Shown: positions 24,062-32,743, counted from the first letter of the stretch. The stretch is 42,048 bases of DNA from Pseudomonadota bacterium (GCA_027624235.1 JAQBYB010000017.1:1-42048); one strand, 5' to 3'. The notes: generated by a model not told the origin, from the letters alone. Made by a program: numbers and translations.

Positions 24062-25177
24062 TTAGACCGTCTCGTCGCTGTGAATGAAGGCTTCCCCATA
24101 GATCCGGATCAGATCGGCGGGAAAGGAAACAACCACGTCGCGGCCTTCGGAAATATCGAGATCCCGCATCAGGTTAATGGAAAAATCAGCGCGGAATCCG
24201 GTCCGGTCCGGCCCTTGGGTATGCAGCGATATCCGATAGAACGAGCCCAGGAATTCCAAATTATCGACCACCGCCGGAACGGCATTGTCGGTATCCCTGG
24301 TCACCCCGCGGGTGACGACGTCTTCGGGGCGGATGCAGATGGTGATTGCCTCACCCGGGGCGGCGCCGCCGTCGTCGGTGTTGCCATTGGCGGCCAATTC
24401 GATACCGTCCAGTTTGACACGGCCCTTACCATTGGCGGTTCCGGCGAGAAAATTCATGGTGCCGACGAAATCGGCGACAAAGGGGCTTTTGGGGCGGCTG
24501 TAGATATCTTCGGGGGTGCCGACTTGTTCGATCACGCCTTCGTTCATGACGACGATCCTGTCGGCCATGGTCAGGGCTTCTTCCTGGTCGTGGGTGACCA
24601 TGATGGTGGTGACGCCGAGCTTGAGTTGCAGGTCCTTGATCTCGTGGCGCAGTCTGGCGCGCACCTTGGCGTCCAGCGCGCTTAAGGGCTCATCCAGCAG
24701 CAACAGGCCCGGTGATGTCGCCAACGCGCGGGCCAGGGCGACGCGCTGTTGTTGCCCGCCGGACAGTTGCGCCGGGTATTTGTCACCCTGTTCGGGCATA
24801 CCGACCAGTAGCAGAAGCTCGGTGACTTTAGCCGCAATTTCCGGTTTCGGGGTTTTGCGGTTTTCCAGCCCATAGGCGACGTTGCGGTTAACCGTCAGGT
24901 TGGGGAACAGGGCGTAGGACTGGAACACGATGCCGAAGTCGCGTTCCGACGGCGGCAGCCCGGAAATATCACGCCCGGCCTGTTCGATGCGGCCAAACGT
25001 CTGAATATCCAGGCCGGCGATGGCGCGAAGCAACGTCGTCTTGCCGCAGCCGGACGGGCCGAGGAAGCAGACAAATTCACCCTCGAAGACCTCCAGCGAG
25101 ATATTTTTCAACGCCGTGAAGTCGCCGAATTTCTTGGTCAGGTTTTCAACTTTAAGATAGGCGCCGTTATCGGCCAT
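24062..25177 (-). CDS. phnT2: 2-aminoethylphosphonate ABC transporter ATP-binding protein
   Basis: This 371-residue ABC ATPase has Walker A GPSGCGKTT, the signature LSGGQQQRVALARAL, Walker B LLLLDEPLSALD and a C-terminal TOBE-type regulatory domain (about residues 240-371). It energises import through the adjacent two-domain permease. The ATG at 25177 is chosen because AAGGGA stands six bases upstream and the protein then starts normally for the family. It is preceded by a strong hairpin that separates it from the binding-protein gene, so expression is probably lower than that of the binding protein. Confidence 0.88.
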   Translation of the reverse strand: MADNGAYLKVENLTKKFGDFTALKNISLEVFEGEFVCFLGPSGCGKTTLLRAIAGLDIQTFGRIEQAGRDISGLPPSERDFGIVFQSYALFPNLTVNRNVAYGLENRKTPKPEIAAKVTELLLLVGMPEQGDKYPAQLSGGQQQRVALARALATSPGLLLLDEPLSALDAKVRARLRHEIKDLQLKLGVTTIMVTHDQEEALTMADRIVVMNEGVIEQVGTPEDIYSRPKSPFVADFVGTMNFLAGTANGKGRVKLDGIELAANGNTDDGGAAPGEAITICIRPEDVVTRGVTRDTDNAVPAVVDNLEFLGSFYRISLHTQGPDRTGFRADFSINLMRDLDISEGRDVVVSFPADLIRIYGEAFIHSDETV

Positions 25178-25202
25178 CGGTTTCCCTTCGTCCCCATGGA
25201 CT

Positions 25203-25250
25203 AAAGCAAACCCCAGCCGCCCGGTCAAAGGGAACGGCTGGGGTGCTTTT
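25203..25250 (-). terminator. Hairpin between phnS2 and phnT2, probable attenuator
   Basis: CCCCAGCCG (25211-25219) pairs perfectly with CGGCTGGGG (25235-25243). Pairing extends outward through AAAGCA and TGCTTT with a small bulge. On the transcribed (minus) strand the stem is followed by TTTGCTTTAG. Lying between the binding-protein gene and the ATPase gene of one operon, it fits partial termination, or protection of the upstream mRNA, to make more binding protein than transporter. Confidence 0.6.
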
Positions 25251-25275
25251 CTACCCGCTTTCGAAGGAAGCCTTA

Positions 25276-26319
25276 CTACTTTTTCGGATCCGACTTGGCG
25301 TCGTATTTATCCCGCCATTTGTTGAGAATGCGGTCTTGGTTTTTGGCCGCCCAGGCAAAATCGTTCTGGATCATCTTCTCCAGGATCCCCGGCGGGAAGT
25401 TCTTCACCGGCTTGGCAATCCCCGGCATGGCGACGACGGCGTATTCTTCGTTGTAGATTTTCATCGCCTTCGCCGATACCGACCAATCCGCTAGCATGCG
25501 CGCGGCGGCCAGGTTCTTGGTATTTTTGACGATGGCAAACGACTCCAGGTCCCAACCGACGCCTTCAGAGGGGGCGATGACCTCAATCGGGGCGCCGCCG
25601 CTTTTGGACTTGGCGCCACGATAGGCGAAGGAAATGCCGACCGGGACTTCGCCACTGGCGGCAAGCTTGCACGGCGCCGAGCCCGAATGGGTGTAGCGCG
25701 AAATGTTCACGTGCAGGGCGTCCATGAATTTCCAGGCATTGTCTTCGCCCATCAACTGCATCCAGCTGGACACATCCAGGAAGCCGGTGCCCGATGAATT
25801 CGGGTTCGGCATAATCACATGGCCCTTGTAGACTGGTTTTGTCAGGTCGGCCCAGGAAGTCGGTAACGGCAGCTTGTATTTGCCGGCTTCGACGGTGTTG
25901 AAGCAGACCGACGCGATCCAGGCGCGTTGGCCGACCCACTGCGGCGGATTGTTTTTCTGGTCGTAATAGAGCTTGCCGAGTTTCTCGATGCCCTTCGGCG
26001 CATAGCCTTGGAAGTACCCTTCGTTGCTCAGCTTCATCAGGCTGGTGGCGGCCAGGCCCCAGACGATATCGGCCTTGGGGTTGTTTTTTTCGGCCATCAG
26101 CTTCGAGGTCATGATGCCGGTTGAATCGCGCACCCACTTGATGTTGACGTCGGGGTAATCGCCCTCGAAGGCCTTCTTGAACTTGGCAAGTTCATCGGCC
26201 TCGATGGCGGTGTAGACCAGAAGGTCGGTCTTGGCCTGAGCCCCGCTGGCGCCAAGGCCGAGGACCAGCAGACCACCGGCGGTAATAGCCGCCAGTTGCT
26301 TTAAAAATTTACTACGCAT
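25276..26319 (-). CDS. phnS2: 2-aminoethylphosphonate-binding periplasmic protein
   Basis: This 347-residue extracellular solute-binding protein has a signal peptide of about 29 residues ending GASGAQA. The mature part begins KTDLLVYTAIEADELAKFKKA and has the class II binding-protein motifs WVRDSTGIMTSKL and NPNSSGTGFLDVSSW. The fold is shared with iron(III)-binding FbpA-like proteins. The aminoethylphosphonate assignment rests on resemblance to the PhnS2 type and on phnW downstream. The ATG is preceded by GGAG about ten bases upstream. A short palindrome (ATGCCGGCAT, 26376-26385) lies in the promoter region. No Pho box was found by eye. Confidence 0.87.
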   Translation of the reverse strand: MRSKFLKQLAAITAGGLLVLGLGASGAQAKTDLLVYTAIEADELAKFKKAFEGDYPDVNIKWVRDSTGIMTSKLMAEKNNPKADIVWGLAATSLMKLSNEGYFQGYAPKGIEKLGKLYYDQKNNPPQWVGQRAWIASVCFNTVEAGKYKLPLPTSWADLTKPVYKGHVIMPNPNSSGTGFLDVSSWMQLMGEDNAWKFMDALHVNISRYTHSGSAPCKLAASGEVPVGISFAYRGAKSKSGGAPIEVIAPSEGVGWDLESFAIVKNTKNLAAARMLADWSVSAKAMKIYNEEYAVVAMPGIAKPVKNFPPGILEKMIQNDFAWAAKNQDRILNKWRDKYDAKSDPKK

Positions 26320-26375
26320 GAAATGTTACTCCATCTCCCTTGGTTAAAACCGGCGGCCGGATTGGGTTGGGCCAC

Positions 26376-26385
26376 ATGCCGGCAT
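26376..26385. promoter_or_regulatory. Ten-base perfect palindrome upstream of phnS2
   Basis: ATGCCGGCAT is perfectly self-complementary and lies between the pit terminator and the phnS2 start, where the operon promoter must be. It may be an operator half or full site for a dimeric regulator. A ten-base palindrome in GC-rich DNA can also occur by chance. Confidence 0.25.
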
Positions 26386-26416
26386 TTTTAAAGTCTGTCC
26401 AGGCAGCTTTGGGCGT

Positions 26417-26444
26417 TTAAAATAACCCCCCGAACCTTTGGGGG
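26417..26444 (-). terminator. Rho-independent terminator of the DUF47-pit operon
   Basis: On the minus strand CCCCC is followed by a short loop and GGGGGG (complement of 26426-26431 and 26440-26444), then TTATTTTAAA. A GC stem followed by a T-rich run is the standard intrinsic terminator. It lies 72 bases after the pit stop codon and before phnS2, so the phosphonate operon needs its own promoter. Confidence 0.6.
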
Positions 26445-26469
26445 AAGCCGTCTGGAAGCAACCGGTATT

Positions 26470-26500
26470 ATTCCATAGCTGGGAATTTTATTCCACGGAA
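26470..26500. repeat. Cluster of ATTCC/GGAAT inverted half-sites after pit
   Basis: ATTCC (26470-26474) and GGAAT (26482-26486) face each other. GGAAT is followed by ATTCC (26490-26494) with three bases between. ATTCC then faces GGAAA across two bases. Alternating half-sites like this suggest a multi-site operator or a set of small exclusive stem-loops. The cluster lies between the pit stop codon and its terminator. Confidence 0.35.
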
Positions 26501-26515
26501 ATCAGGGGCTTTCCG

Positions 26516-27634
26516 TTAATTGGCTGAGGGGATAATGGGCGCGAGTTCCGCGGAAATATGAACAGGGGCCTTGCCCGGCCCACTGGCGTAGACGTTCTGG
26601 TTGAAGACGTTCTGCATGAAAAAAAGGCTGATGAAGCAGACGATGCCGGCGATCACGGGCGTCACTACCCATCCGGCGCCGATGGAGCCCAAAACCGGCC
26701 AGCGGATGCCACGCCCGCCCTTGAGAAAGGCAATGCCGAGGACGGCGCCGACGACGGCTTGCGAGCTGGACACCGGAACCAGGGGGATCGACGGCAGGCC
26801 GTAGGATATCAGGAACCTTTCCAGACCCTGGCTGGCGAACAGGAACAACACCAGCGAATGCGCCATCACCACGACCCAGGCGGCGACCGGCGATAACGGC
26901 ATGATGTTGGTGCCGACGGTCATCATCACCCGTTTGGAATAGGTTATGACGCCGATGCCGATGGCGATGGCGCCCAACAGGAAAAGCTGTTGGATTGATG
27001 TAAACGTGAACAACCCGGCGAATTTTATGTCGGTGAATGGCGACGATGGCACGAACACGCCCATGACATTGCCGATGTTGTTGGCGCCCAGACTGTAAGA
27101 CCCGAAGGCGCCGGCCAGCATCAGCCCCAAACGGGTATAGGCATCGCTGCGCAGCAGGTGCAGCTTGGCCCTGGATAACACCGCCGTCGTCAACTTGAAC
27201 AGGCCCATGGCGATGATCGCGGCCAGGATCGGGCAGACCACCCAGGTCGTCAGAATTATAACCAGTGAGCCTGGATCGGTGGCGGTGCCGCTGAACAGGT
27301 TCCAGCCGATGATGGCGCCGACGATGGCCTGGGTGGTGGACACCGGCAATCCCGCCTTGGTCATCAGGTAGACCGCCAGGGCGGCGGAAAATGCCGCCAC
27401 GAAGGATCCGGCCAGGGCGTTGATGGCGCCCAGCTTTCCCAGTGTCCCGGCGGCGCCGGCGCCGGAATAGACGGCGCCCAGGATGACGAAGATCGAACAA
27501 ACAATCGCCGCCGTCGAAAACCGGATCATGCGGGTGCCGACGGCGGTGCCGAACACGTTGGCGGCATCGTTGGCGCCCAGCGCCCAACCCAGGAACAATC
27601 CGCTGGTCAGGAATAATATTATAGAAATTTCCAT
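26516..27634 (-). CDS. pit: Low-affinity inorganic phosphate transporter (Pit family)
   Basis: This 372-residue inner-membrane protein has about ten hydrophobic segments and the duplicated Pit signature: GANDAANVFGTAVGTRM near the N-terminus and GANNIGNVMGVF in the second half. Each is followed by a PVSTTQA- or PVSSSQAVVGAV-type motif. It imports metal-phosphate by proton symport. The ATG at 27634 begins right before the first membrane helix. The DUF47 gene lies 25 bases upstream on the same strand; such pairs are common and the DUF47 protein is thought to modulate the transporter. A terminator follows the gene. Confidence 0.92.
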   Translation of the reverse strand: MEISIILFLTSGLFLGWALGANDAANVFGTAVGTRMIRFSTAAIVCSIFVILGAVYSGAGAAGTLGKLGAINALAGSFVAAFSAALAVYLMTKAGLPVSTTQAIVGAIIGWNLFSGTATDPGSLVIILTTWVVCPILAAIIAMGLFKLTTAVLSRAKLHLLRSDAYTRLGLMLAGAFGSYSLGANNIGNVMGVFVPSSPFTDIKFAGLFTFTSIQQLFLLGAIAIGIGVITYSKRVMMTVGTNIMPLSPVAAWVVVMAHSLVLFLFASQGLERFLISYGLPSIPLVPVSSSQAVVGAVLGIAFLKGGRGIRWPVLGSIGAGWVVTPVIAGIVCFISLFFMQNVFNQNVYASGPGKAPVHISAELAPIIPSAN

Positions 27635-27659
27635 GATCCGCCGCCCTTATACGAACCGC

Positions 27660-28325
27660 TCAAATGGTTCGCTTGATGGTGTAAATTGCAAGGCGGTCGG
27701 CGACATCTTCGGCCCAATCGGGGATGTTGTCGATATGCTCGACGAAGTTACGCAGGTGCGTTCTGCGGCTGAGCTCCAGGTCGGAGCCGAAAATCGCCTG
27801 TTTCAGCTTGGTGCTGACCTTGTCGGCTTCCTTTTCGAAGAACATGACCTTGTGGTTGTGATCGTTGACGGTCTCGATATTGCGGAAAAAGCCCCGTGCC
27901 GCCAGGACCAGGGAATCGACGGACTGTGTCGCCATGTCAGTCAAGGTTTCGAAATCGTTGTGGAATATTTCAGGGATGTCCGGCTTTTCAATAAAGAAAG
28001 CCCACAATGCGCCTTCGTAGAGGTTCAGCAACCGGTCCAGGTTTTCGATCAACCCCAGTACGTCGCCACGGGAGTCGGGGATCAGGGTCTGTGCGTACAG
28101 CTTGGTTTCGATGGTGCGGCGAAGGCGATCGGCATCGCTTTCCATCTTGTTGACGTCCTGGAGCCTGCTCTCGAAATCATCGGTGCAGCCTTCTTTGAGG
28201 TAGACCTTGATGGCGATCTTGAACAAAAGCGAACACTGCGACAACTTGTCCAGGAAGTCGTCGATCTCGCCTTCCAGGGCGCGGGTGCGACCGAATATTG
28301 AAATTTTCCTGGTTAGTTCCATCAT
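27660..28325 (-). CDS. DUF47/PhoU-like pit accessory protein
   Basis: This 221-residue, all-helical cytoplasmic protein of the TIGR00153/DUF47 family is distantly related to PhoU. Typical features are the acidic metal-binding repeats EDDFLDK-like in the first helix, CTDDFESRLQDVNKMESDADRLRR around residues 50-75, and FFEKEADKVSTKLKQAIF near 165. The ATG at 28325 has GGGAGGG seven bases upstream. It is the first gene of a two-gene operon with pit and probably controls phosphate uptake by that permease. A bulged ten-base stem lies about 40 bases upstream. Confidence 0.88.
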   Translation of the reverse strand: MMELTRKISIFGRTRALEGEIDDFLDKLSQCSLLFKIAIKVYLKEGCTDDFESRLQDVNKMESDADRLRRTIETKLYAQTLIPDSRGDVLGLIENLDRLLNLYEGALWAFFIEKPDIPEIFHNDFETLTDMATQSVDSLVLAARGFFRNIETVNDHNHKVMFFEKEADKVSTKLKQAIFGSDLELSRRTHLRNFVEHIDNIPDWAEDVADRLAIYTIKRTI

Positions 28326-28363
28326 TCATCCCTCCCATGAAACCCCACAACACACCGCCGTTC

Positions 28364-28388
28364 CCGAGGGTATAAGCACCCTTCGGGT
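28364..28388 (-). terminator. Stem-loop between the short-chain dehydrogenase and DUF47 genes
   Basis: CCCGAGGGT (28364-28372) pairs with ACCCTTCGGG (28379-28388) with one bulged base and a six-base loop. It lies after the purF-dehydrogenase transcript and in front of the DUF47-pit operon. No T-run follows on the minus strand, so it may end the upstream transcript weakly or form part of the leader of the next one. Confidence 0.4.
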
Positions 28389-28452
28389 CAATGGCCGCAA
28401 AACAATCGCAAGGTCAGATTGTCCAGTATCGTAGATTTACAGGAAGGGGCCG

Positions 28453-29181
28453 TCAATCTGCGACGAGCAACTCGCCGTTACGCATGCAGGTTGCCTCGGC
28501 CAGTTCAACAAACATCCCGGTGATGCTTTCGGGTGTATGCACGGTATCGGGGTCTTCGCCGGGGAAGGCGGTGGCCCGCATCGCGGTGCGGGTGGGGCCG
28601 GGGTTGATCAGGTTGACCCGGACATTGGTTATTTCCACTTCCGCGGCGTAAATCATCGCCATCATTTCAAGCGCCGCCTTGGACACCGCGTAGGTTCCCC
28701 AATAGGCCCGGGGCGTGCGGCCGACTGCGGAGGAGACGAACATGGCGCGCCCGGCATCGGATGCCTTCAGCAATGGGTCGATGGACCGGATCAGACGCCA
28801 GTTGGCGGTGACGTTGACATCCATGACCCTCCCCCATTCCTCGGGCTGGATGTGGCCCAAGGGGCTGAGGGTGCCCAGTTGACCGGCATTGCCGACGAGA
28901 ATGTCGAGCTTCTTGAAACGCTTGAAGATGGCGGCGCCTAATTGGTCGATGGCGTCAAAATCGGTCAGGTCGAGAGGCACCAGGGTCGCCGGGTCGCCGG
29001 TGATTTTCTGGATTTCATCGTCGATTTCCTCCAACGCGCCCGGGGTTCTGGCGGTGAGCACCAAATGCGCGCCTTCCTGGGCGAAGCGCCTGGCGACGGC
29101 GGCGCCGATGCCGCGCGACGCCCCCGTAATCAGGGCAATCCGTCCCTCAAGACGGCCGCCGGTGGATTCCGGTTTGGACAT
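28453..29181 (-). CDS. Short-chain dehydrogenase/reductase
   Basis: This 242-residue Rossmann-fold oxidoreductase has the cofactor motif TGASRGIGAAVARRF near residue 18. GNAG follows (VGNAGQLG), then the catalytic Ser in FVSSAVGR and the Tyr/Lys in YAVSK. The substrate is unknown. It starts two bases after the purF stop, so the pair is co-transcribed. This placement behind purF is seen in other alphaproteobacteria. The ATG at 29181 is chosen because it fits this spacing and the protein then begins normally; a longer reading from 29274 lies inside purF. Confidence 0.9.
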   Translation of the reverse strand: MSKPESTGGRLEGRIALITGASRGIGAAVARRFAQEGAHLVLTARTPGALEEIDDEIQKITGDPATLVPLDLTDFDAIDQLGAAIFKRFKKLDILVGNAGQLGTLSPLGHIQPEEWGRVMDVNVTANWRLIRSIDPLLKASDAGRAMFVSSAVGRTPRAYWGTYAVSKAALEMMAMIYAAEVEITNVRVNLINPGPTRTAMRATAFPGEDPDTVHTPESITGMFVELAEATCMRNGELLVAD

Positions 29182-29183
29182 CG

Positions 29184-30641
29184 TCAATCGTGTTCGTCGA
29201 GCAACGACAACTGGCGATGGTCGGGGTCTTTTTCGTGATCGACCAGGGGGATCGGATAGTCGCCGGTGAAGCACGCATCGCAGTACTGCGGCACGACTAT
29301 ATCGCGACCTTCTTCGCCCAGTGCCCGGTAAAGACCGTCGTTGGAAATAAACGCCAAGGTATCGACGCCGATATGCTTGGCCATGGCTTCCAGGTCGTAT
29401 TGGGCGGCCAACAGTTCGCTTTGCTGGGGGGTGTCAATGCCATAGAAGCAGGGGTGCGCCGTCGGCGGGCTGGAAATCCGCATGTGCACCTCTGTCGCCC
29501 CGGCGCTGCGGACCATTTCGACGATCTTGACGCTGGTGGTGCCGCGAACAATAGAATCATCCACCAACACCACCCGCTTGCCCTTCAGGCCGGCGGCGTT
29601 GGCGTTGTGTTTGAGACGGACGCCGAGATGGCGGATTTGGTCGCTGGGTTCAATAAACGTGCGCCCGACATAATGGTTGCGAATGATCCCCAATTCGAAC
29701 GGAAGGTTTGCTTCGCGGGCATAGCCGATGGCCGCGGGGACACCGGAATCGGGAACCGGCACCACCAGATCGGCGTCCACAGGGCTTTCCCGGGCCAATT
29801 CGGCGCCGATGGCCTTGCGCACATCATAGACGCTGCGGCCTTCCATGACGCTGTCGGGCCTGGCGAAGTAAATATATTCAAAAATGCAGAACCGATTGGG
29901 GGTTTTGTTGAAGGGCTTCAGGCTATGCAGGCCTTTGTCGTCAATGACGACGATCTCTCCGGGTTCCACATCACGCACGAATTCGGCGCCGATGATGTCG
30001 AGCGCACAAGTTTCCGATGACAAAATCCAGGCATCGTCGAGGCGTCCCAAAACCAATGGCCGGACCCCGTGCGGATCGCGCAGGCCGATCATTTTTTTCT
30101 GGGTAATGGTGAGCAGGGAATAGGCGCCTTCGATCTGGGTGAGGGCATCGGTGATGCGGTCGACGACGCGGCCATATTCGCTGATCGCGATCAGGTGGAT
30201 GATGGCTTCGGTGTCGCTGGTGGATTGGAAGATACAGCCCCGTTGGACCAGTTCCTTGCGAATCTTGTAGGCATTGGTGAGGTTGCCGTTGTGGGCGATG
30301 GCCAGGCCGCCGAACTTGAAGTCGGCAAACAACGGCTGAATATTACGGAGTATCGTGCCGCCGGTGGTCGAATAGCGAACGTGGCCGATGGCCATGTTGC
30401 CTTTAAGCTGGGCCATGGTTTCGGTCGAATTGAAGTTATCACCGACCAGACCCAGCGCCCGGTGGCTGTGAAACTGTTCCCCGTCGTAGGCGACGATGCC
30501 GGCGGCTTCCTGGCCCCGGTGCTGCAAGGCGTGCAAGCCAAGGGCGGTATGAGTGGCGGCATCGACCATGCCGTAGATACCGAACAGGCCGCATTCCTCC
30601 TCGGGAAGCACGAGGTCTTTACTGTTTCTGGATAGTGTCAT
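29184..30641 (-). CDS. purF: Amidophosphoribosyltransferase
   Basis: This 485-residue enzyme catalyses the first step of purine synthesis: PRPP plus glutamine to phosphoribosylamine. The N-terminal glutaminase domain starts after a short propeptide, with the nucleophile cysteine in EEECGLFGIYG (about residue 17). The PRPP-binding loop appears as VLVDDSIVRGTTS in the C-terminal phosphoribosyltransferase domain, preceded by VVPVPDSGVPAAIGYA. The gene overlaps the end of cvpA by 23 bases, the conserved cvpA-purF arrangement, and is followed after two bases by a short-chain dehydrogenase gene. Intact. Confidence 0.95.
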   Translation of the reverse strand: MTLSRNSKDLVLPEEECGLFGIYGMVDAATHTALGLHALQHRGQEAAGIVAYDGEQFHSHRALGLVGDNFNSTETMAQLKGNMAIGHVRYSTTGGTILRNIQPLFADFKFGGLAIAHNGNLTNAYKIRKELVQRGCIFQSTSDTEAIIHLIAISEYGRVVDRITDALTQIEGAYSLLTITQKKMIGLRDPHGVRPLVLGRLDDAWILSSETCALDIIGAEFVRDVEPGEIVVIDDKGLHSLKPFNKTPNRFCIFEYIYFARPDSVMEGRSVYDVRKAIGAELARESPVDADLVVPVPDSGVPAAIGYAREANLPFELGIIRNHYVGRTFIEPSDQIRHLGVRLKHNANAAGLKGKRVVLVDDSIVRGTTSVKIVEMVRSAGATEVHMRISSPPTAHPCFYGIDTPQQSELLAAQYDLEAMAKHIGVDTLAFISNDGLYRALGEEGRDIVVPQYCDACFTGDYPIPLVDHEKDPDHRQLSLLDEHD

Positions 30642-31329
30642 TCAGACGATCCATTTCCTGGCGATTTTTTTTACCGTAGCCATCGGGGTCTTCGGCTTTC
30701 TCGCTTTTCGGCTGGGGCATCACCAATTCCTGCGTGACCTTGCGGTTGCCGACGATTTTTTTGCCCTTTTCGGTCTTTTTGGCATTTTTCCCGTCGGCGT
30801 TCTTGGCGCCAGCCCCCGTTATGGCACCAAGGTTTTCAGGAATCAACGCTGCTAATGCCACGGCGGCGGGCGCAATCAGTTCCATGGACCGTGCATTGCG
30901 GACCCATTTCGGCTGTTGGTCCTCTGGATAGATCATACCGACACCGACATACCCGACCACCGCGATCAACGCGCCACGGGCCAAACCGAACAAAAACCCC
31001 AGCGACCGGTCGACGGCGCCAAGCGCGCTGTCCTTCACCTTTTTCGATATTCGCCGCGTGATCAGGGACAGAAAAACCAGAGAGACGACAAAAATGATAA
31101 TGCCGGCGGCGAAGTCGGCGAGGATGTTGATGGTGGTCAGTTGCCGGGCGAAGGGCTGGGCAATGGGAAAACCGTAGACAGTGGCGAAAATGGCCCCGCC
31201 CCAGCCGGCGATGGACAGCACCTCATGCACCAGACCTCGCATATAGGCGAACACCGCCGATATCACCAGCAATATCCCGACGCCGATATCCAGTCCGTTG
31301 AGGACGAATGGGGCGACCGGATTATCCAT
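30619..31329 (-). CDS. cvpA: CvpA family membrane protein
   Basis: This 236-residue inner-membrane protein has four hydrophobic helices in its first 150 residues (LDIGVGILLVISAVFAYMRG, then around 32-50, 65-85 and 105-130). A charged Lys-rich tail (KNAKKTEKGKKIVGNRK) follows. CvpA is associated with purF in many bacteria and affects colicin V production and envelope or purine-related phenotypes; its biochemical function is not settled. The ATG at 31329 overlaps the end of radA by eight bases, and the stop overlaps purF, so the three genes are translationally coupled. A longer reading from 31380 would run inside radA. Confidence 0.87.
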   Translation of the reverse strand: MDNPVAPFVLNGLDIGVGILLVISAVFAYMRGLVHEVLSIAGWGGAIFATVYGFPIAQPFARQLTTINILADFAAGIIIFVVSLVFLSLITRRISKKVKDSALGAVDRSLGFLFGLARGALIAVVGYVGVGMIYPEDQQPKWVRNARSMELIAPAAVALAALIPENLGAITGAGAKNADGKNAKKTEKGKKIVGNRKVTQELVMPQPKSEKAEDPDGYGKKNRQEMDRLNDTIQKQ

Positions 31330-32743
31330 GCCGCGAATGCTTTCGAGGCTGATTATCGGCGCCGTCGCTGAATAGGGCAAGCAGGTCTTCGACGCGGGAG
31401 ACTTCGGTGATTTTCATGTCCCCCTGGCTGGGGCTGCCCCCGGATGTTGCGCCTTGTTTGCTTCTCGGCGGCGTCGGAATAACGGCGCGGCTGAAGCCCA
31501 GTTTAGAGGCTTCCTTGAGGCGGGCATTGATCTGCGGCACGGCGCGAATTTCGCCGGAAAGGCCGATTTCACCGAAGACCACCGTTCCCGGCGGCATCGG
31601 CACGCCGCTTAACGAAGACATCAAGGCGGCGGCGACGGCAAGGTCGGCGGCCGGCTCGCTGATCTTCAAGCCGCCGGCGACGTTCATGTAAACATCCATG
31701 CCGCCAAGGGCGAGACCGGCGCGGGTTTCGAGAACCGCCATGATCATCGCTAATCTGCCGGAATCCCAGCCGACGACCGCGCGCCTCGGCGTTCCCAGCG
31801 ACGACGGCGTGCAGAGCGATTGAATTTCGACGAGCAGCGGACGGGTGCCTTCCATGCCAGCGAAGACGCTGGCGCCGGCGACTTCGCCCTCGCGGTCGGC
31901 CAGGAATAACGCCGACGGGTTGGCGACTTCGGCCAGCCCCTTGCCGGTCATCTCGAAGACGCCGATCTCATCGGTCGGTCCATAGCGGTTCTTGACCGAT
32001 CTCAGAATTCTGAATTGATGGCTGCGGTCGCCTTCGAAATACAGCACGGTATCGACCATATGTTCCAATATCCGGGGACCGGCGATCTGGCCATCCTTGG
32101 TGACGTGGCCGACCAGGATCAGGGCAAACCCCCGGCGCTTGGCCAGGCGGATCAATTCCTGGGCCGAGGTGCGGACCTGGGCGACCGTGCCCGGCGCCGA
32201 ATCGAGACTGTCGACGTACATGGTCTGGATGGAATCGATAATCACCATGTCCGGGCCACCGGCAACGTCCAGCGACGAGACGATATCGCGCACCGACGTT
32301 GCCGCCGCCAGGGCGACGGTGGCGCCGGCGACATCGAGGCGGTCGGCGCGCAGGCGCAATTGATCGATGGCCTCCTCGCCGGAGATATAGACAGGCGTCT
32401 GGGATTTTGAAATCGCCGCCGCGACTTGCAGCAGCAGCGTCGATTTGCCGATACCGGGGTCGCCGCCGACCAGCAACGCCGATCCGGCGACCATGCCGCC
32501 GCCGGTAACGCGGTCGAATTCCATGATCCCGCTGATTTGCCGGGGCGGGTGTTCGGTTTCGCCCTTGAGGCCCTGGAATTTTATTTTGTGGCCCTTTTTA
32601 CCGCCCAGCCCCTTGGGTGCGGACTCAGGCGCGGCTTCCTCGACCAGGGTATTCCATTCCCCGCATCCGTCGCACCGCCCCGACCACTTGGACGAAGAAG
32701 CGCCACATTTCTGACAGACGTAATTTACGGTTTTTGCGGCCAA
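31322..32743 (-). CDS. radA: DNA repair protein RadA
   Basis: This 473-residue RecA-like DNA repair ATPase processes recombination intermediates. It has an N-terminal C4 zinc finger (CQKCG and CDGCGEWN), Walker A GGDPGIGKST, the RadA-specific KNRYGPTDEIG and a C-terminal Lon-like domain. The usual family start is about eight residues before the zinc finger. I therefore take the TTG at 32743, which has GGAGG seven bases upstream. An ATG at 32803 would add twenty residues and has no ribosome binding site, but it cannot be excluded. The gene overlaps cvpA downstream. Confidence 0.92.
   Translation of the reverse strand: MAAKTVNYVCQKCGASSSKWSGRCDGCGEWNTLVEEAAPESAPKGLGGKKGHKIKFQGLKGETEHPPRQISGIMEFDRVTGGGMVAGSALLVGGDPGIGKSTLLLQVAAAISKSQTPVYISGEEAIDQLRLRADRLDVAGATVALAAATSVRDIVSSLDVAGGPDMVIIDSIQTMYVDSLDSAPGTVAQVRTSAQELIRLAKRRGFALILVGHVTKDGQIAGPRILEHMVDTVLYFEGDRSHQFRILRSVKNRYGPTDEIGVFEMTGKGLAEVANPSALFLADREGEVAGASVFAGMEGTRPLLVEIQSLCTPSSLGTPRRAVVGWDSGRLAMIMAVLETRAGLALGGMDVYMNVAGGLKISEPAADLAVAAALMSSLSGVPMPPGTVVFGEIGLSGEIRAVPQINARLKEASKLGFSRAVIPTPPRSKQGATSGGSPSQGDMKITEVSRVEDLLALFSDGADNQPRKHSRHG

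Noticed and set aside
26320-26415. Pho box upstream of phnS2
   Set aside because: No pair of CTGTCAT-like repeats at the correct spacing could be found by eye.
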